From positions 1-64,000 of the forward strand of contig NZ_PQWB01000010.1 of NCBI RefSeq assembly GCF_002924365.1: a stretch of DNA of 64,000 nt. Direction: 5' to 3'. The notes beneath the pieces were generated by a model. The model was given only the letters and a program-made list of their open reading frames with translations. It did not search any database and was not told where the DNA came from. Both the position numbers and the translations under genes were made by a program. Positions 8,724 to 21,364 of this stretch are shown one piece after another. This DNA comes from Chromobacterium alticapitis (lineage in GTDB: Bacteria; Pseudomonadota; Gammaproteobacteria; Burkholderiales; Chromobacteriaceae). The first letter of the stretch is position 1; each line of letters opens with the position of its first letter.

Positions 8724-9540
8724 GGCGGCCCTCCAGAATGGCCTGCGCCTTGGCGGCTTCGCCGCGCAAAGCGGCGAGCGGCGGGATGTCCAGATCCCAC
8801 TCGATCAGGGTGGGACGCGGGCCGATGCGGTTTATCACCTCGCGGTAGAACTGCCAGACGCCGTCATGCACCGGCTGGCTGTGGGTGTCCACCAGCAGGC
8901 CTTCGCGTTCGCTGTAGCCGGCGAGATGGATTTCGCCTATCGCGCCGGCCGGCAGCGCGGCCAGCACGGCGTCGGTATCGGTGCCGAGATTGATGCGGTT
9001 GACGTACAGATTATTGACATCGAGCAGGATGCCGCAGCCGGTCAGGCGGACCAGTTCGGCCAGAAATTCGCCTTCGTTCATCTCGTTGCCGGGAAACTCG
9101 ACATAGCTGGACAGGTTTTCCAGCAGAATGGGACGCCCCAGCGCATCCTGCGTCTGGGAGACATGGCCGGCGATGGCGTCCAGCGCGGCGCGCGTGTACG
9201 GCACGGGCAGCAGGTCGTTGGCGTAACGGTTGGCAGAGTGGTTGAACGACAGGTGCTCGGACACCGCCGCCGGCCGCAGTTCATCGACCAGCCGTTTCAG
9301 CGTGGCCAGATGGGATGCGTCCGGCCGCGTCGCGGAGCCGAGTCCCAGGCCGACGCCATGCAGCGACAGCGGCCAGCGTTCGGCTATGCGGCGCAGCATG
9401 GCGAGCGGGGTGCCGCCATCGAAGAAGTTTTCGCTGTGGACTTCCACCCAGCCTAGCGGCGGCGCGGTGTCCAGGACTTCCCGGTAGTGCGGGGCGCGCA
9501 GGCCTATGCCGCAGACCGTGGGCAGACAGGGGTATGGCAT
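8710..9540 (-). CDS. bufB: DUF692 multinuclear non-heme iron oxidase (MNIO), BufB/HvfB-like
   Basis: A 276-residue DUF692 protein with a TIM-barrel fold, related to MbnB of methanobactin and to HvfB/BufB. Family motifs visible are GIGLRAPHY, VEVHSENFFDGG, LSLHGVGLGLGS, SEHLSFNH, LLENLSSYVEF, LLDVNNLYVN and IGEIHLAGY, which supply the His, Asp and Glu ligands of the iron cluster. MNIOs oxidise cysteines in RiPP precursors; characterised bufferin systems produce thiooxazole-type groups. The substrates here are probably the two Cys4 precursors encoded just upstream. ATG 9540 begins MPYPCLPTVCGIGLR; longer in-frame starts cross into bufA2 and are rejected. Confidence 0.93.
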   Translation of the reverse strand: MPYPCLPTVCGIGLRAPHYREVLDTAPPLGWVEVHSENFFDGGTPLAMLRRIAERWPLSLHGVGLGLGSATRPDASHLATLKRLVDELRPAAVSEHLSFNHSANRYANDLLPVPYTRAALDAIAGHVSQTQDALGRPILLENLSSYVEFPGNEMNEGEFLAELVRLTGCGILLDVNNLYVNRINLGTDTDAVLAALPAGAIGEIHLAGYSEREGLLVDTHSQPVHDGVWQFYREVINRIGPRPTLIEWDLDIPPLAALRGEAAKAQAILEGRHELA

Positions 9541-9559
9541 GCTGAGAATCCGGGGTGGC

Positions 9560-9578
9560 GGCCCGCTGGCGGCGGGCC
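9560..9578 (-). other. intercistronic hairpin between bufA2 and bufB
   Basis: GGCCCGC and GCGGGCC form a perfect 7-bp stem with a 5-base loop in the 52-base gap between the second precursor gene and bufB. There is no T tract, so it is more likely an mRNA-stabilising or partial-readthrough structure than a full terminator. Confidence 0.55.
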
Positions 9579-9592
9579 GGTATCGGGAAGGC

Positions 9593-9853
9593 TTACTTCT
9601 TGGGGGAAAGGTTGCCGCCCATTTGCTGGCAGGAGCCGGTGGCGACGTATTTCCAGTCGCCCGGGTCCTTGTCGACCTTGGCCTGGCCGGCGCAGGAATG
9701 GGCGCCGGTGGCCGAGGCGCAGTCATTCTTGCCGGCCTGGGCGATGCCGTAGCACTTTTCCTTGCTGGCGGCGGTGGCCGGCGCGGCGCTGAGGGCGCCC
9801 ATGGCGATGACGGCGCCGAGGGCGGAGGCGATCAGGGCTTTGTTCTGCTTCAT
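9593..9853 (-). CDS. bufA2: bufferin precursor peptide 2 (DUF2282)
   Basis: An 86-residue DUF2282 protein. Residues 1-28 are a cleavable Sec signal peptide ending in PATA, so unlike most RiPP precursors it is built for export. The mature part has four cysteines, C34, C45, C54 and C75, in [26 protein letters not shown] and GSCQQMGG. This is the bufferin (BufA1/HvfA-like) pattern in which cysteines are modified by the DUF692 oxidase. AGGAG is seven bases before ATG 9853. It is a paralogue of the gene at 9938 and differs mainly in a longer loop between Cys2 and Cys3. The likely role is periplasmic copper binding, inferred from the family. Confidence 0.88.
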   Translation of the reverse strand: MKQNKALIASALGAVIAMGALSAAPATAASKEKCYGIAQAGKNDCASATGAHSCAGQAKVDKDPGDWKYVATGSCQQMGGNLSPKK

Positions 9854-9937
9854 GTGGAATCTCCTGGTTTGGGTGGCGGCTTTCGCAGCCGAAACTGGCA
9901 ATGGTAATCAAAGCGGCTGGAAATGCCAGCCTGAGGA

Positions 9938-10189
9938 TTACATCGGCTTGGTTTGACCGCCCATCTGTTGGCAAGTGCCGGCGGGAACCAGTTTGAAGTC
10001 GGCGGGGTCGTTGTCTACCTTGGCCTGGCCGGCGCAGGCGTGGGCGGCGTTCTTGCAGTCGTTCTGGCCCGCTTTGGCGATGCCGAAGCATTGGTCCTTG
10101 TCGGCGGCGGCGGCCGGCATGCTGGTCAGCGCGCCGATGGCGATGACGGCGCCGAGGGCGGTGGCGATCAAAGTCTTGTTGTGGCTCAT
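9938..10189 (-). CDS. bufA1: bufferin precursor peptide 1 (DUF2282)
   Basis: An 83-residue DUF2282 protein and the first gene of the operon. A signal peptide (about 1-29, ending PAAAA) precedes a mature part with cysteines at 34, 45, 52 and 73 ([36 protein letters not shown]). It aligns with bufA2 along its whole length, so the pair arose by tandem duplication. The strong AGGAG site at the same spacing in both genes suggests both are highly translated. Expected fate: Cys modification by BufB/BufC in the cytosol, export, then metal binding in the periplasm. This follows from the family, not from this sequence alone. Confidence 0.88.
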   Translation of the reverse strand: MSHNKTLIATALGAVIAIGALTSMPAAAADKDQCFGIAKAGQNDCKNAAHACAGQAKVDNDPADFKLVPAGTCQQMGGQTKPM

Positions 10190-10231
10190 GGTGTTCTCCT
10201 GGGTAGTTCACCCTTGCGGGTGATGGCGGTT

Positions 10232-10257
10232 GGTCGCTGCTAGCGGCGAATGCTTAC
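10232..10257 (-). promoter_or_regulatory. candidate ECF-sigma promoter of the bufferin operon
   Basis: On the minus strand GTAAG (10257-10253) and CGACC (10236-10232) are separated by 16 bases and lie about 43 bases before the bufA1 start. This resembles the GTAAC-N16-CGAA type used by SigF-like ECF sigma factors that control such operons in other proteobacteria. A short hairpin (CACCC / GGGTG, 10209-10222) follows in the presumed leader. No sigma or anti-sigma gene is in the window. Apart from this and the queE terminator I see nothing in 10190-10504. Confidence 0.4.
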
Positions 10258-10440
10258 AGTCCTGCGGCTGATTGCATCGCTTGCTTCCATTGAGTCGCGA
10301 TGTTTCGCCGCTTCTTACGCGGAAAATCAAAAAATAACGCGCCAGGGTCTTGGCGCCGGACGGTGCCGCGCCCGTCAGGCCTGCATGCTTTTGTCGTTAT
10401 AGCGCGGCCGGGGCAAGTCCGCCGGGTTGGCGAGGGGATG

Positions 10441-10475
10441 AAAAACAGCCCCGCCGGCGGGAACGGGCGGGGCTG
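10441..10475 (-). terminator. terminator of the queCDE operon
   Basis: On the minus strand ACAGCCCCGCCC pairs with the GGCGGGGCTGT arm and is followed by TTTTTC, about 30 bases after the queE stop. Confidence 0.85.
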
Positions 10476-10504
10476 TGGCGGAGGGCGGACGATTGTCCGC
10501 GGCC

Positions 10505-11140
10505 TCAGCGGATGTTGACGACTTTATGGGTTTGCACCGATAGCCGCCATTGCGGATGCGCCATGCAGTAAGCGATGGCGGCGCGGGTGTTGGCGGCGAG
10601 GTCCGGGCCATCCATGGGCTGCAGGTAGAAAGTGTCGAAATCGAGACCGACCACGGTTTCCGGCAGCTGGGTGGGTTGCGGGTAAACCAGCTTCAGCTCG
10701 TTTCCGCTGAGCTGCTTCAGCTCGGCGCCGGCCTTGGGGCTGACGCAGATCCAGTCCAGGCCGGCGGGCGCGGCCACGGTGCCGTTGGTCTCGACGGCGA
10801 TCTCGAAGCCGGCGGCGTGCAGCGCGTTTATCAGCTCCGCGTCCACTTGCAGCAGCGGTTCGCCGCCGGTGCAGACTACATAGGGCGCGCCGCCGGCGTC
10901 CTTGGGCCATTCGGCAGCGATGCGCGCGGCCAGGGCCGCCGCGCCGTCGAACTTGCCGCCGTCCGGTCCGACGCCGACGAAGTCGGTGTCGCAAAACTGG
11001 CAGACGGCCTTGGCCCGGTCTTCCTCGCGGCCGGACCACAGATTGCAGCCGGCGAAGCGGCAGAATACGGCGGCGCGGCCGGCTTGGCGGCCTTCGCCTT
11101 GCAGCGTGTAAAAGATTTCCTTGACGGTGTAGGTAGTCAC
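10505..11140 (-). CDS. queE: 7-carboxy-7-deazaguanine synthase
   Basis: A 211-residue radical SAM enzyme that contracts 6-carboxy-tetrahydropterin to 7-carboxy-7-deazaguanine in the queuosine pathway. The cluster motif is the unusual C-x14-C-x2-C type (CNLWSGREEDRAKAVCQFC) known from Burkholderia QueE, with GEGRQAG near the N terminus and TGGEPLLQ further on. GTG 11140 (MTTYTVKEIFYTLQGEG) is the most probable start; a TTG five codons upstream is possible, and neither has a strong ribosome binding site. It is the last gene of a queC-queD-queE operon, 37 bases after queD. Confidence 0.93.
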   Translation of the reverse strand: MTTYTVKEIFYTLQGEGRQAGRAAVFCRFAGCNLWSGREEDRAKAVCQFCDTDFVGVGPDGGKFDGAAALAARIAAEWPKDAGGAPYVVCTGGEPLLQVDAELINALHAAGFEIAVETNGTVAAPAGLDWICVSPKAGAELKQLSGNELKLVYPQPTQLPETVVGLDFDTFYLQPMDGPDLAANTRAAIAYCMAHPQWRLSVQTHKVVNIR

Positions 11141-11177
11141 GACAGGTTCTCGCAATGAAGGGTGGGATGGCCGCTGT

Positions 11178-12197
11178 TTACAGCAGCGGCCAGCGCATGT
11201 CTTCGTGGAAGTGCATCGAGACGCCGGCGCGCTCGCTTTCCATCAGGTCTATGCGGTCCAGTTCCGGCACCAGTGGCGACAAATGGGCGTGTATCCATTC
11301 GGCCACCGCGGCGTTGTCCTGGCGTCGCAGACCGGCCAGCTTGTCCAGCGGATTGTGGTCCAGCTGGCGGTAGATGGGCTTGAAGCGGTCTTTGACGTCG
11401 CCGAAGTCCAGCAGCCAGCCCATGGCGCGGTCCAGATCGCCGGCCAGCATCAGGCGGACCAGATAGCTATGGCCGGTGTAGTTGCCGGCGGCGTCGAAAG
11501 GCATGGCGCTTTCGAAGCGCTGCTCCTTCCAGATGCGGAAACGCTTGCCGTCGAACTGGCTGCCGGCGGTGTGCGTTTCGCGCACTTCCACCCAGGCGAG
11601 CCCCGGCAGCTGATGGCGCAGTTCCTGGAACAGCCATTGCGCCAGCACTTCGCTGGTGGGGTTGTCCAGGCCGGGAATATCGTTCAGATAGCGATGGTTC
11701 AGGCGCTGGAACTGCGGCGCCCAGGCTTGCTCCAGCTCGCGCATGCCGCAGAGGGCGGCGTCGGCCACCAAGCGCACGCCGAAGCCGTGGCCGTGCAGGC
11801 GGCCGCACTTGTGGCCCACTGGCACGTGGGGCAGGTGGTGCGCCGCCTCGAACGAAGTATTCAGCCAGCGGAAGGCGCGGTCGCCGTCCAGCGTCACGCC
11901 GCGGTCCGGCGCGCTTTGCAGCAGCAAGGCGGCGGGCTGGGGCAGCGCGTCGGCGATATGGCGGGTCAACGCCAGGTCGTCGCTGGCGGCCAGCAAGGCA
12001 TTCAGGTCGGAATAGTCCAGCGGGGCGATGGCCGCATGCAGGGCGGCCTCCAGCGCGGCCGCATCCGTGCATTGCGCTTCGCTGCGGGCGGTGACGCGGA
12101 AGCTGTGGCCGTGCGGGCGGGAGGCTTTGCCGTGGTCGGCCGGAAGCCGCCGCGCCGCTTCGAAGCCGGCGCCGGCTATGAGGTAACAGGCGTGCAT
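11178..12197 (-). CDS. queD: QueD-type protein with three tandem 6-pyruvoyl-tetrahydropterin-synthase-like units
   Basis: A 339-residue protein, about three times a normal QueD (about 120). Three repeats each show the PTPS pattern. Unit 1 (about 1-110) has FEAARRLP and PHGHSF, with Ser instead of the catalytic Cys. Unit 2 (about 112-215) has FEAAHHLP, C131 in GHKCGRLHGHGF, H168 in LNHRYLND and E207 in VEVRETHTAG, so it keeps the zinc ligands and the Cys-His-Glu set. Unit 3 (about 225-339) has FESAMPF, GHSYLVR, LDFGDVKD, LDHNPLD and FHED. Only unit 2 looks fully catalytic. The expected reaction is 7,8-dihydroneopterin triphosphate to 6-carboxy-tetrahydropterin. The start lies one base after the queC stop. 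Confidence 0.88.
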   Translation of the reverse strand: MHACYLIAGAGFEAARRLPADHGKASRPHGHSFRVTARSEAQCTDAAALEAALHAAIAPLDYSDLNALLAASDDLALTRHIADALPQPAALLLQSAPDRGVTLDGDRAFRWLNTSFEAAHHLPHVPVGHKCGRLHGHGFGVRLVADAALCGMRELEQAWAPQFQRLNHRYLNDIPGLDNPTSEVLAQWLFQELRHQLPGLAWVEVRETHTAGSQFDGKRFRIWKEQRFESAMPFDAAGNYTGHSYLVRLMLAGDLDRAMGWLLDFGDVKDRFKPIYRQLDHNPLDKLAGLRRQDNAAVAEWIHAHLSPLVPELDRIDLMESERAGVSMHFHEDMRWPLL

Positions 12198-12198
12198 T

Positions 12199-12900
12199 TC
12201 AGCGTCCTTCCGCTTCCGATTGGCAGCGTTCCACCAGCGGGTCTGCCACGCCGGCTTCGGCGAAGCCCTTGGCGCGTAGCTCGCAGGAGGCGCAGTGGCC
12301 GCAGGGCGGCACCTCGCCGTTGTAACAGGTGTGGCTCCAGGCCAGGGCTTCCATCGCGCCGACTTGTTGCGCCAGCGTCACGGTTTCCGCCTTGGACAGA
12401 TACATCAGCGGCGTATGCAGCTCCACGCGGCTGTCCATGCCCAGGCGCAATGCCAGCTCCAGCGCTTTCAGCGTGTTTTCGCGGCAGTCCGGATAGCCGG
12501 AGTAGTCGGTCTGGGCCACGCCGGTCACCAGGTGGCGCGCGCCGCGCGTGTAGGCGAAGGCGGCGGCGAAGGTCAGGAAGATCAGGTTGCGGCCCGGCAC
12601 GAAGGTATTGGGCAGCGCGTCGTCGTCTCGGACGCCATCCTCCGGCGCGATGGTGTCATCGGTCAGCGCATTGCCGCCGATGGCGGAGAAGGTGTCGATG
12701 GGCAGCAGGGTCTGGCGCACGCCGGCCAGCCTGGCGATTTTGTCGGCGCAGTCGAGTTCGATGCGATGGCGTTGTCCGTAGTCGAAGGTGACCGCCTCCA
12801 CATTGCCGGCGCCGAAGCGGCGCAGCGCCCAGTACAGGCAGGTGGTGGAGTCTTGGCCGCCGGACAGGACGACCAGGGCTTTTTCAGATGCTTGATTCAT
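12199..12900 (-). CDS. queC: 7-cyano-7-deazaguanine synthase
   Basis: A 233-residue ATP-dependent enzyme that converts 7-carboxy-7-deazaguanine to preQ0. The PP-loop SGGQDSTTC lies near residues 13-21, followed by FDYGQRHRIEL. The zinc site near the C terminus is CYNGEVPPCGHCASC. It is the first gene of queC-queD-queE, with queD one base downstream. The ribosome binding site (GACGGA) is moderate. The pathway's transglycosylase tgt is also in this window at 61253-62368. Confidence 0.96.
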   Translation of the reverse strand: MNQASEKALVVLSGGQDSTTCLYWALRRFGAGNVEAVTFDYGQRHRIELDCADKIARLAGVRQTLLPIDTFSAIGGNALTDDTIAPEDGVRDDDALPNTFVPGRNLIFLTFAAAFAYTRGARHLVTGVAQTDYSGYPDCRENTLKALELALRLGMDSRVELHTPLMYLSKAETVTLAQQVGAMEALAWSHTCYNGEVPPCGHCASCELRAKGFAEAGVADPLVERCQSEAEGR

Positions 12901-12934
12901 GTTCCGTCGAAAAACAGTCGAGGGTTGTAGTCGA

Positions 12935-12960
12935 GCGCCGGGATCGGTCTCACCCGGCGC
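12935..12960 (-). other. hairpin in the queC leader
   Basis: GCGCCGGG / CCCGGCGC is a perfect 8-bp stem with a 10-base loop, 35 bases before the queC start on the transcribed strand. Operons for queuosine precursors are often controlled by preQ1 riboswitches, but I do not recognise a preQ1-I, II or III consensus here. Confidence 0.4.
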
Positions 12961-13166
12961 GGCAAACCTATGATTTTACCGCACTATAGCCCGCGGATGT
13001 TGTCGGCGAAACGATGGTCTGGATGCGACTGGTGTAGAAATTTTGCAACAAGGTGAATTTTATTGATTGCCGTCATGTCTTGTTCATGCAATTAATGGTT
13101 TTAGCATGACAAATGCGTTTTATATAACTTTCCGTGATGAAAAATATCCGTCAAAGGAACAATAAA

Positions 13167-14255
13167 ATGGACAAGAGATTGCCAATCGCTGCGGCGGCCC
13201 TGTTGCTGGCTTCCTCCGCCTTCGCTTCCGATCTGCAGGTCAGCCTGGGGCAGCCGACCATCAGCGCCGCGCAAGACGTGGACGTGAACGTCAGCTATCG
13301 CAACACTGGCTCGCAAACGCTGCACGTCTATCGCTGGTATCTGCCTGGCAAAGAACTGCAGGAACGTTTTTTGAATGTCAGCGTGGACGGCAAGCCGGCG
13401 GAGTATCTGGGGCCGCAATACAAGCGCGTGGTGCCGTCGCTGCGCGATACCGTGGCGCTGGCGCCCGGCGCGATGCTGAACGCCAAAGTCCGGGTTTCCG
13501 ACTACTACGACTTGTCCAAGGGCGGCCAGCTGAATGTCCGCTTTGAGAGCAACAGCGGCCGGGTGTTGAACAGCGGCCTGCCTGCCGGCGTCAGCGCCAA
13601 GCTCGCTGCCGCGCCGCAGGACGAGGCCATCGTGTCCAATGCGGTGAGCGCGGCGAGCGCCGGCAAGATCAGCCCCTTGCTGCAACGCTCGAAGGCGGCC
13701 AAGCAGGAGTGGCAGATCCTGAGCCGCAGCGCCGTCAGCGGCATCAGCTATGCCGGCAATTGCTCGGTCAGCCAGCAATCCCAGTCCAAGGACGGCTATA
13801 CCGCGGCCAGCGCCATGGCGGACGAGACCAGCGCCTACCTGGGCGCGACGCCGTCGGCCACCACGCGCTATGTCACCTGGTTCGGCAAATACAGCCAGGC
13901 AAACTGGAGCACCGCCAAGTCCCACTATGTGCTGATCAAGGACGCGCTGGACACCAAGCCCATCAAGTTCGATTGCAGCTGCACGGATAGCGGCACCTAC
14001 GCCTATGTATATCCGTCGCAGCCGTACACGGTGTATCTGTGCGGCGCGTTCTGGAACGCGCCGACCAAGGGCACGGACTCCAAGGGCGGCACGCTGGTGC
14101 ATGAGCTGTCTCATTTCACCGTGGTGGCGGGCACTCAGGACCATGTCTATGGCCAGACCGGCGCCAAGCAACTGGCCAAGAGCAGCCCTAGCCAGGCTCT
14201 GAACAATGCCGACAACCACGAGTATTTCGCGGAAAATACGCCGAATCAGCCTTGA
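13167..14255 (+). CDS. secreted M35-family (aspzincin) metalloprotease
   Basis: A 362-residue preproprotein. The signal peptide is MDKRLPIAAAALLLASSAFA. Residues about 21-170 form a beta-rich propeptide (LQVSLGQPTISAAQDVDVNV), and the catalytic domain follows. The zinc motif is H312-E313-L-S-H316 with the third ligand in G322-T-Q-D325-H326, the aspzincin HExxH...GTxDH signature of deuterolysins and peptidyl-Lys metalloendopeptidases (for example Aeromonas and Grifola enzymes). Paired cysteines (FDCSC, YLCGAFW) suggest disulfides. Cleavage before lysine is likely but unproven. ATG 13167 is chosen for AAAGGAA seven bases upstream; ATG 13137 lacks a site. It stands alone, followed by a terminator. 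Confidence 0.92.
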   Translation: MDKRLPIAAAALLLASSAFASDLQVSLGQPTISAAQDVDVNVSYRNTGSQTLHVYRWYLPGKELQERFLNVSVDGKPAEYLGPQYKRVVPSLRDTVALAPGAMLNAKVRVSDYYDLSKGGQLNVRFESNSGRVLNSGLPAGVSAKLAAAPQDEAIVSNAVSAASAGKISPLLQRSKAAKQEWQILSRSAVSGISYAGNCSVSQQSQSKDGYTAASAMADETSAYLGATPSATTRYVTWFGKYSQANWSTAKSHYVLIKDALDTKPIKFDCSCTDSGTYAYVYPSQPYTVYLCGAFWNAPTKGTDSKGGTLVHELSHFTVVAGTQDHVYGQTGAKQLAKSSPSQALNNADNHEYFAENTPNQP

Positions 14256-14299
14256 TCGAGTCGATGCGGCCGGCTTGGCGAGCCGCCGCGCGATGAAGC

Positions 14300-14320
14300 A
14301 GACCCGGCCTGGCCGGGTCT
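14300..14320 (+). terminator. probable terminator of the M35 protease gene
   Basis: AGACCCGGC / GCCGGGTCT forms a 9-bp stem with a 3-base loop, about 45 bases after the stop. The following tract (TGTCGTTT) is only moderately T-rich. The rest of 14321-14498 shows no gene. Confidence 0.65.
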
Positions 14321-14498
14321 TGTCGTTTCCGGCAGCCGGCGCGGCGAGAGCGTCAATGGCGCATCGCGGCTTGGAGTGCGCCGACTGTCGTCTTATTATG
14401 GGAGTGAGCCGGAGGACGATGGAATGCCTCGGGCTAGGCGGGAAGGGGCCGGATGGGCATCGGCTGGATGACGGGCAGCGGCAGCAGGCGAGGGTGTG

Positions 14499-15665
14499 AT
14501 GTCGTCGACGACGATCTTGTTGGTAGAGGATAGCGCGACCAATCGCTATTTCATCGAGCAGTTCATCATGGAGCTGGGCTACCACTGCGTGTCGGCCAGG
14601 AATGGCCTGGAGGCGGTGGCGTTTTGCCGCAACCAGGTGCCGGATCTGATCCTGATGGACGTCATCATGCCGGAGATGGACGGCTTGCAGGCGACGACCG
14701 AGCTGCGGCGGATGTTTGGCGAACACTGGGTTCCCATTATTTTCCTGACCAGCCTGCACGAGCTGGAAAGCGTGGTGCAGGGTTTGAAGGCAGGCGGCGA
14801 CGACTACCTGGCCAAGCCGGTCAGCTTTGACCTGCTGTCGGCCAAGATCCATGTATTTCTGCGCATCGCCGAAATGCAGAACCAGATCAACCAGGATGCG
14901 GTGCGCCTGGAAAAATACTTCCGCGAGAACGAATTCGAGCAGCAGCTGGCGCTGGAGCTGATCGAGCGGCTGATCAGTCTGCGCACCTCCACGCCTGCGC
15001 ACATCTGGCAATACCTGAGCCCGGCGGCCGGCTTCAACGGCGATCTGATCATCATCTGCCAGACCCCGGATGGCGGCGAGCACATCATGCTGGCGGACTG
15101 CACCGGCCATGGACTGACGGCCGCGATCAGCGCCTTGCCCGCGATAGATTGCTTCCATGAAATGACCGAGGCGGGCTGCGGCATCGAGGAGATCGTCCGC
15201 GGCGTCAATCAGAAGCTGCACCGGCTGTTGCCCAGCGGACGCTTCGTCGCCGCAGCCCTGATCGCCATCGAGCCGAATGGGCGTTCGCTGCGCATCTGGA
15301 ACGGCGGCGTGCCTTGCGTGCTGCTGTTTGACGAGCGCGGCGGCGTCACGGAGCGCTGCAAATCCAGCCATCCGCCGCTGGGCGTGCTGGCGGCGGCGGA
15401 TTTCGATGATTCCATGCTGGAAATGGCGTGGCAGCAGGGGCAGGTGCTGGTGGTCAGCTCGGATGGCATCACCGAGGCCAAGGATGGGGCGGGCGCGATG
15501 TTCGGCCTGCCCGGCGTGGAGACTGCGGTGCGCCAGGGTTGGCCGGACCGGATAGGCGAGAGGGTGCTTAGCTCCGCCAAGGCCCACATGCTGGGCGGCG
15601 TCGCTTGCGACGATATTTCGCTGCTGGTGATCCGGCATCCGCAAGACGCGGCGGCGAAGGGCTGA
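14499..15665 (+). CDS. response regulator with PP2C/SpoIIE-type phosphatase output
   Basis: A 388-residue protein. Residues 1-120 form a receiver domain (LLVEDSATNRYF, phospho-acceptor D54 in LILMDVIMPEMDG, K in DDYLAKPVSF). A helical linker to about 190 leads to a SpoIIE-type PPM phosphatase domain (DLIIICQTPDGGEHIMLADCTGHG, VLVVSSDGITEAKD) with its metal-binding aspartates. Such proteins usually dephosphorylate an anti-sigma-factor antagonist in a partner-switching pathway, but no anti-sigma or STAS gene is adjacent. It converges with a receiver-diguanylate cyclase and a giant hybrid kinase, which may be its upstream partner. ATG 14499 follows GAGGG at 14489-14494. Confidence 0.9.
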   Translation: MSSTTILLVEDSATNRYFIEQFIMELGYHCVSARNGLEAVAFCRNQVPDLILMDVIMPEMDGLQATTELRRMFGEHWVPIIFLTSLHELESVVQGLKAGGDDYLAKPVSFDLLSAKIHVFLRIAEMQNQINQDAVRLEKYFRENEFEQQLALELIERLISLRTSTPAHIWQYLSPAAGFNGDLIIICQTPDGGEHIMLADCTGHGLTAAISALPAIDCFHEMTEAGCGIEEIVRGVNQKLHRLLPSGRFVAAALIAIEPNGRSLRIWNGGVPCVLLFDERGGVTERCKSSHPPLGVLAAADFDDSMLEMAWQQGQVLVVSSDGITEAKDGAGAMFGLPGVETAVRQGWPDRIGERVLSSAKAHMLGGVACDDISLLVIRHPQDAAAKG

Positions 15666-15725
15666 GCGCCGGCTTGCGATTCATTGGCGGCGCCGGCTGC
15701 TTTCCACTGAATGCGGGAGTCGCTG

Positions 15726-21229
<5,504 letters not shown>

Positions 21230-21272
21230 GGGCGACTCCTGGGGTCGGGTCCGGAGAGAGCGGTCGGGGAGG

Positions 21273-21308
21273 CCGTCTCCATTATAGGAGACGGTTCTTG
21301 CCATTCAA
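21273..21308 (-). promoter_or_regulatory. kinase promoter with -10 box inside a perfect palindrome
   Basis: On the minus strand TTGAAT (21308-21303), a 16-base spacer and TATAAT (21286-21281) form a good sigma-70 promoter. The -10 hexamer is exactly the loop of a perfect 8-bp inverted repeat CCGTCTCC-TATAAT-GGAGACGG (21273-21294), which looks like an operator. The predicted start, near 21274, is 45 bases before TTG 21229. Confidence 0.6.
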
Positions 21309-21337
21309 ATTGCATCGAGATGGGGCGGATGTGAAGA

Positions 21338-21357
21338 AGCCCCGCCGAAGCGGGGCT
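21338..21357 (-). terminator. terminator of the prolyl oligopeptidase gene
   Basis: AGCCCCGC / GCGGGGCT stem with a 4-base loop, followed on the minus strand by TTCTTC, immediately after the peptidase stop. Confidence 0.75.
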
Positions 21358-21364
21358 GGGGCGG

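Noticed and set aside
12901..13166. preQ1 riboswitch upstream of queC
   Set aside because: No match to the preQ1-I pseudoknot pattern; kept only as an unclassified hairpin.
13101..15644. 847-codon reading frame on the minus strand
   Set aside because: It lies opposite the M35 protease and response-regulator genes, which have signal peptides, domains and ribosome binding sites. The His/Arg/Ala-rich translation is the usual antisense shadow in GC-rich DNA.
21230..21304. ATG 21304 as the start of the hybrid kinase
   Set aside because: No ribosome binding site, and the likely promoter and palindrome lie downstream of it.
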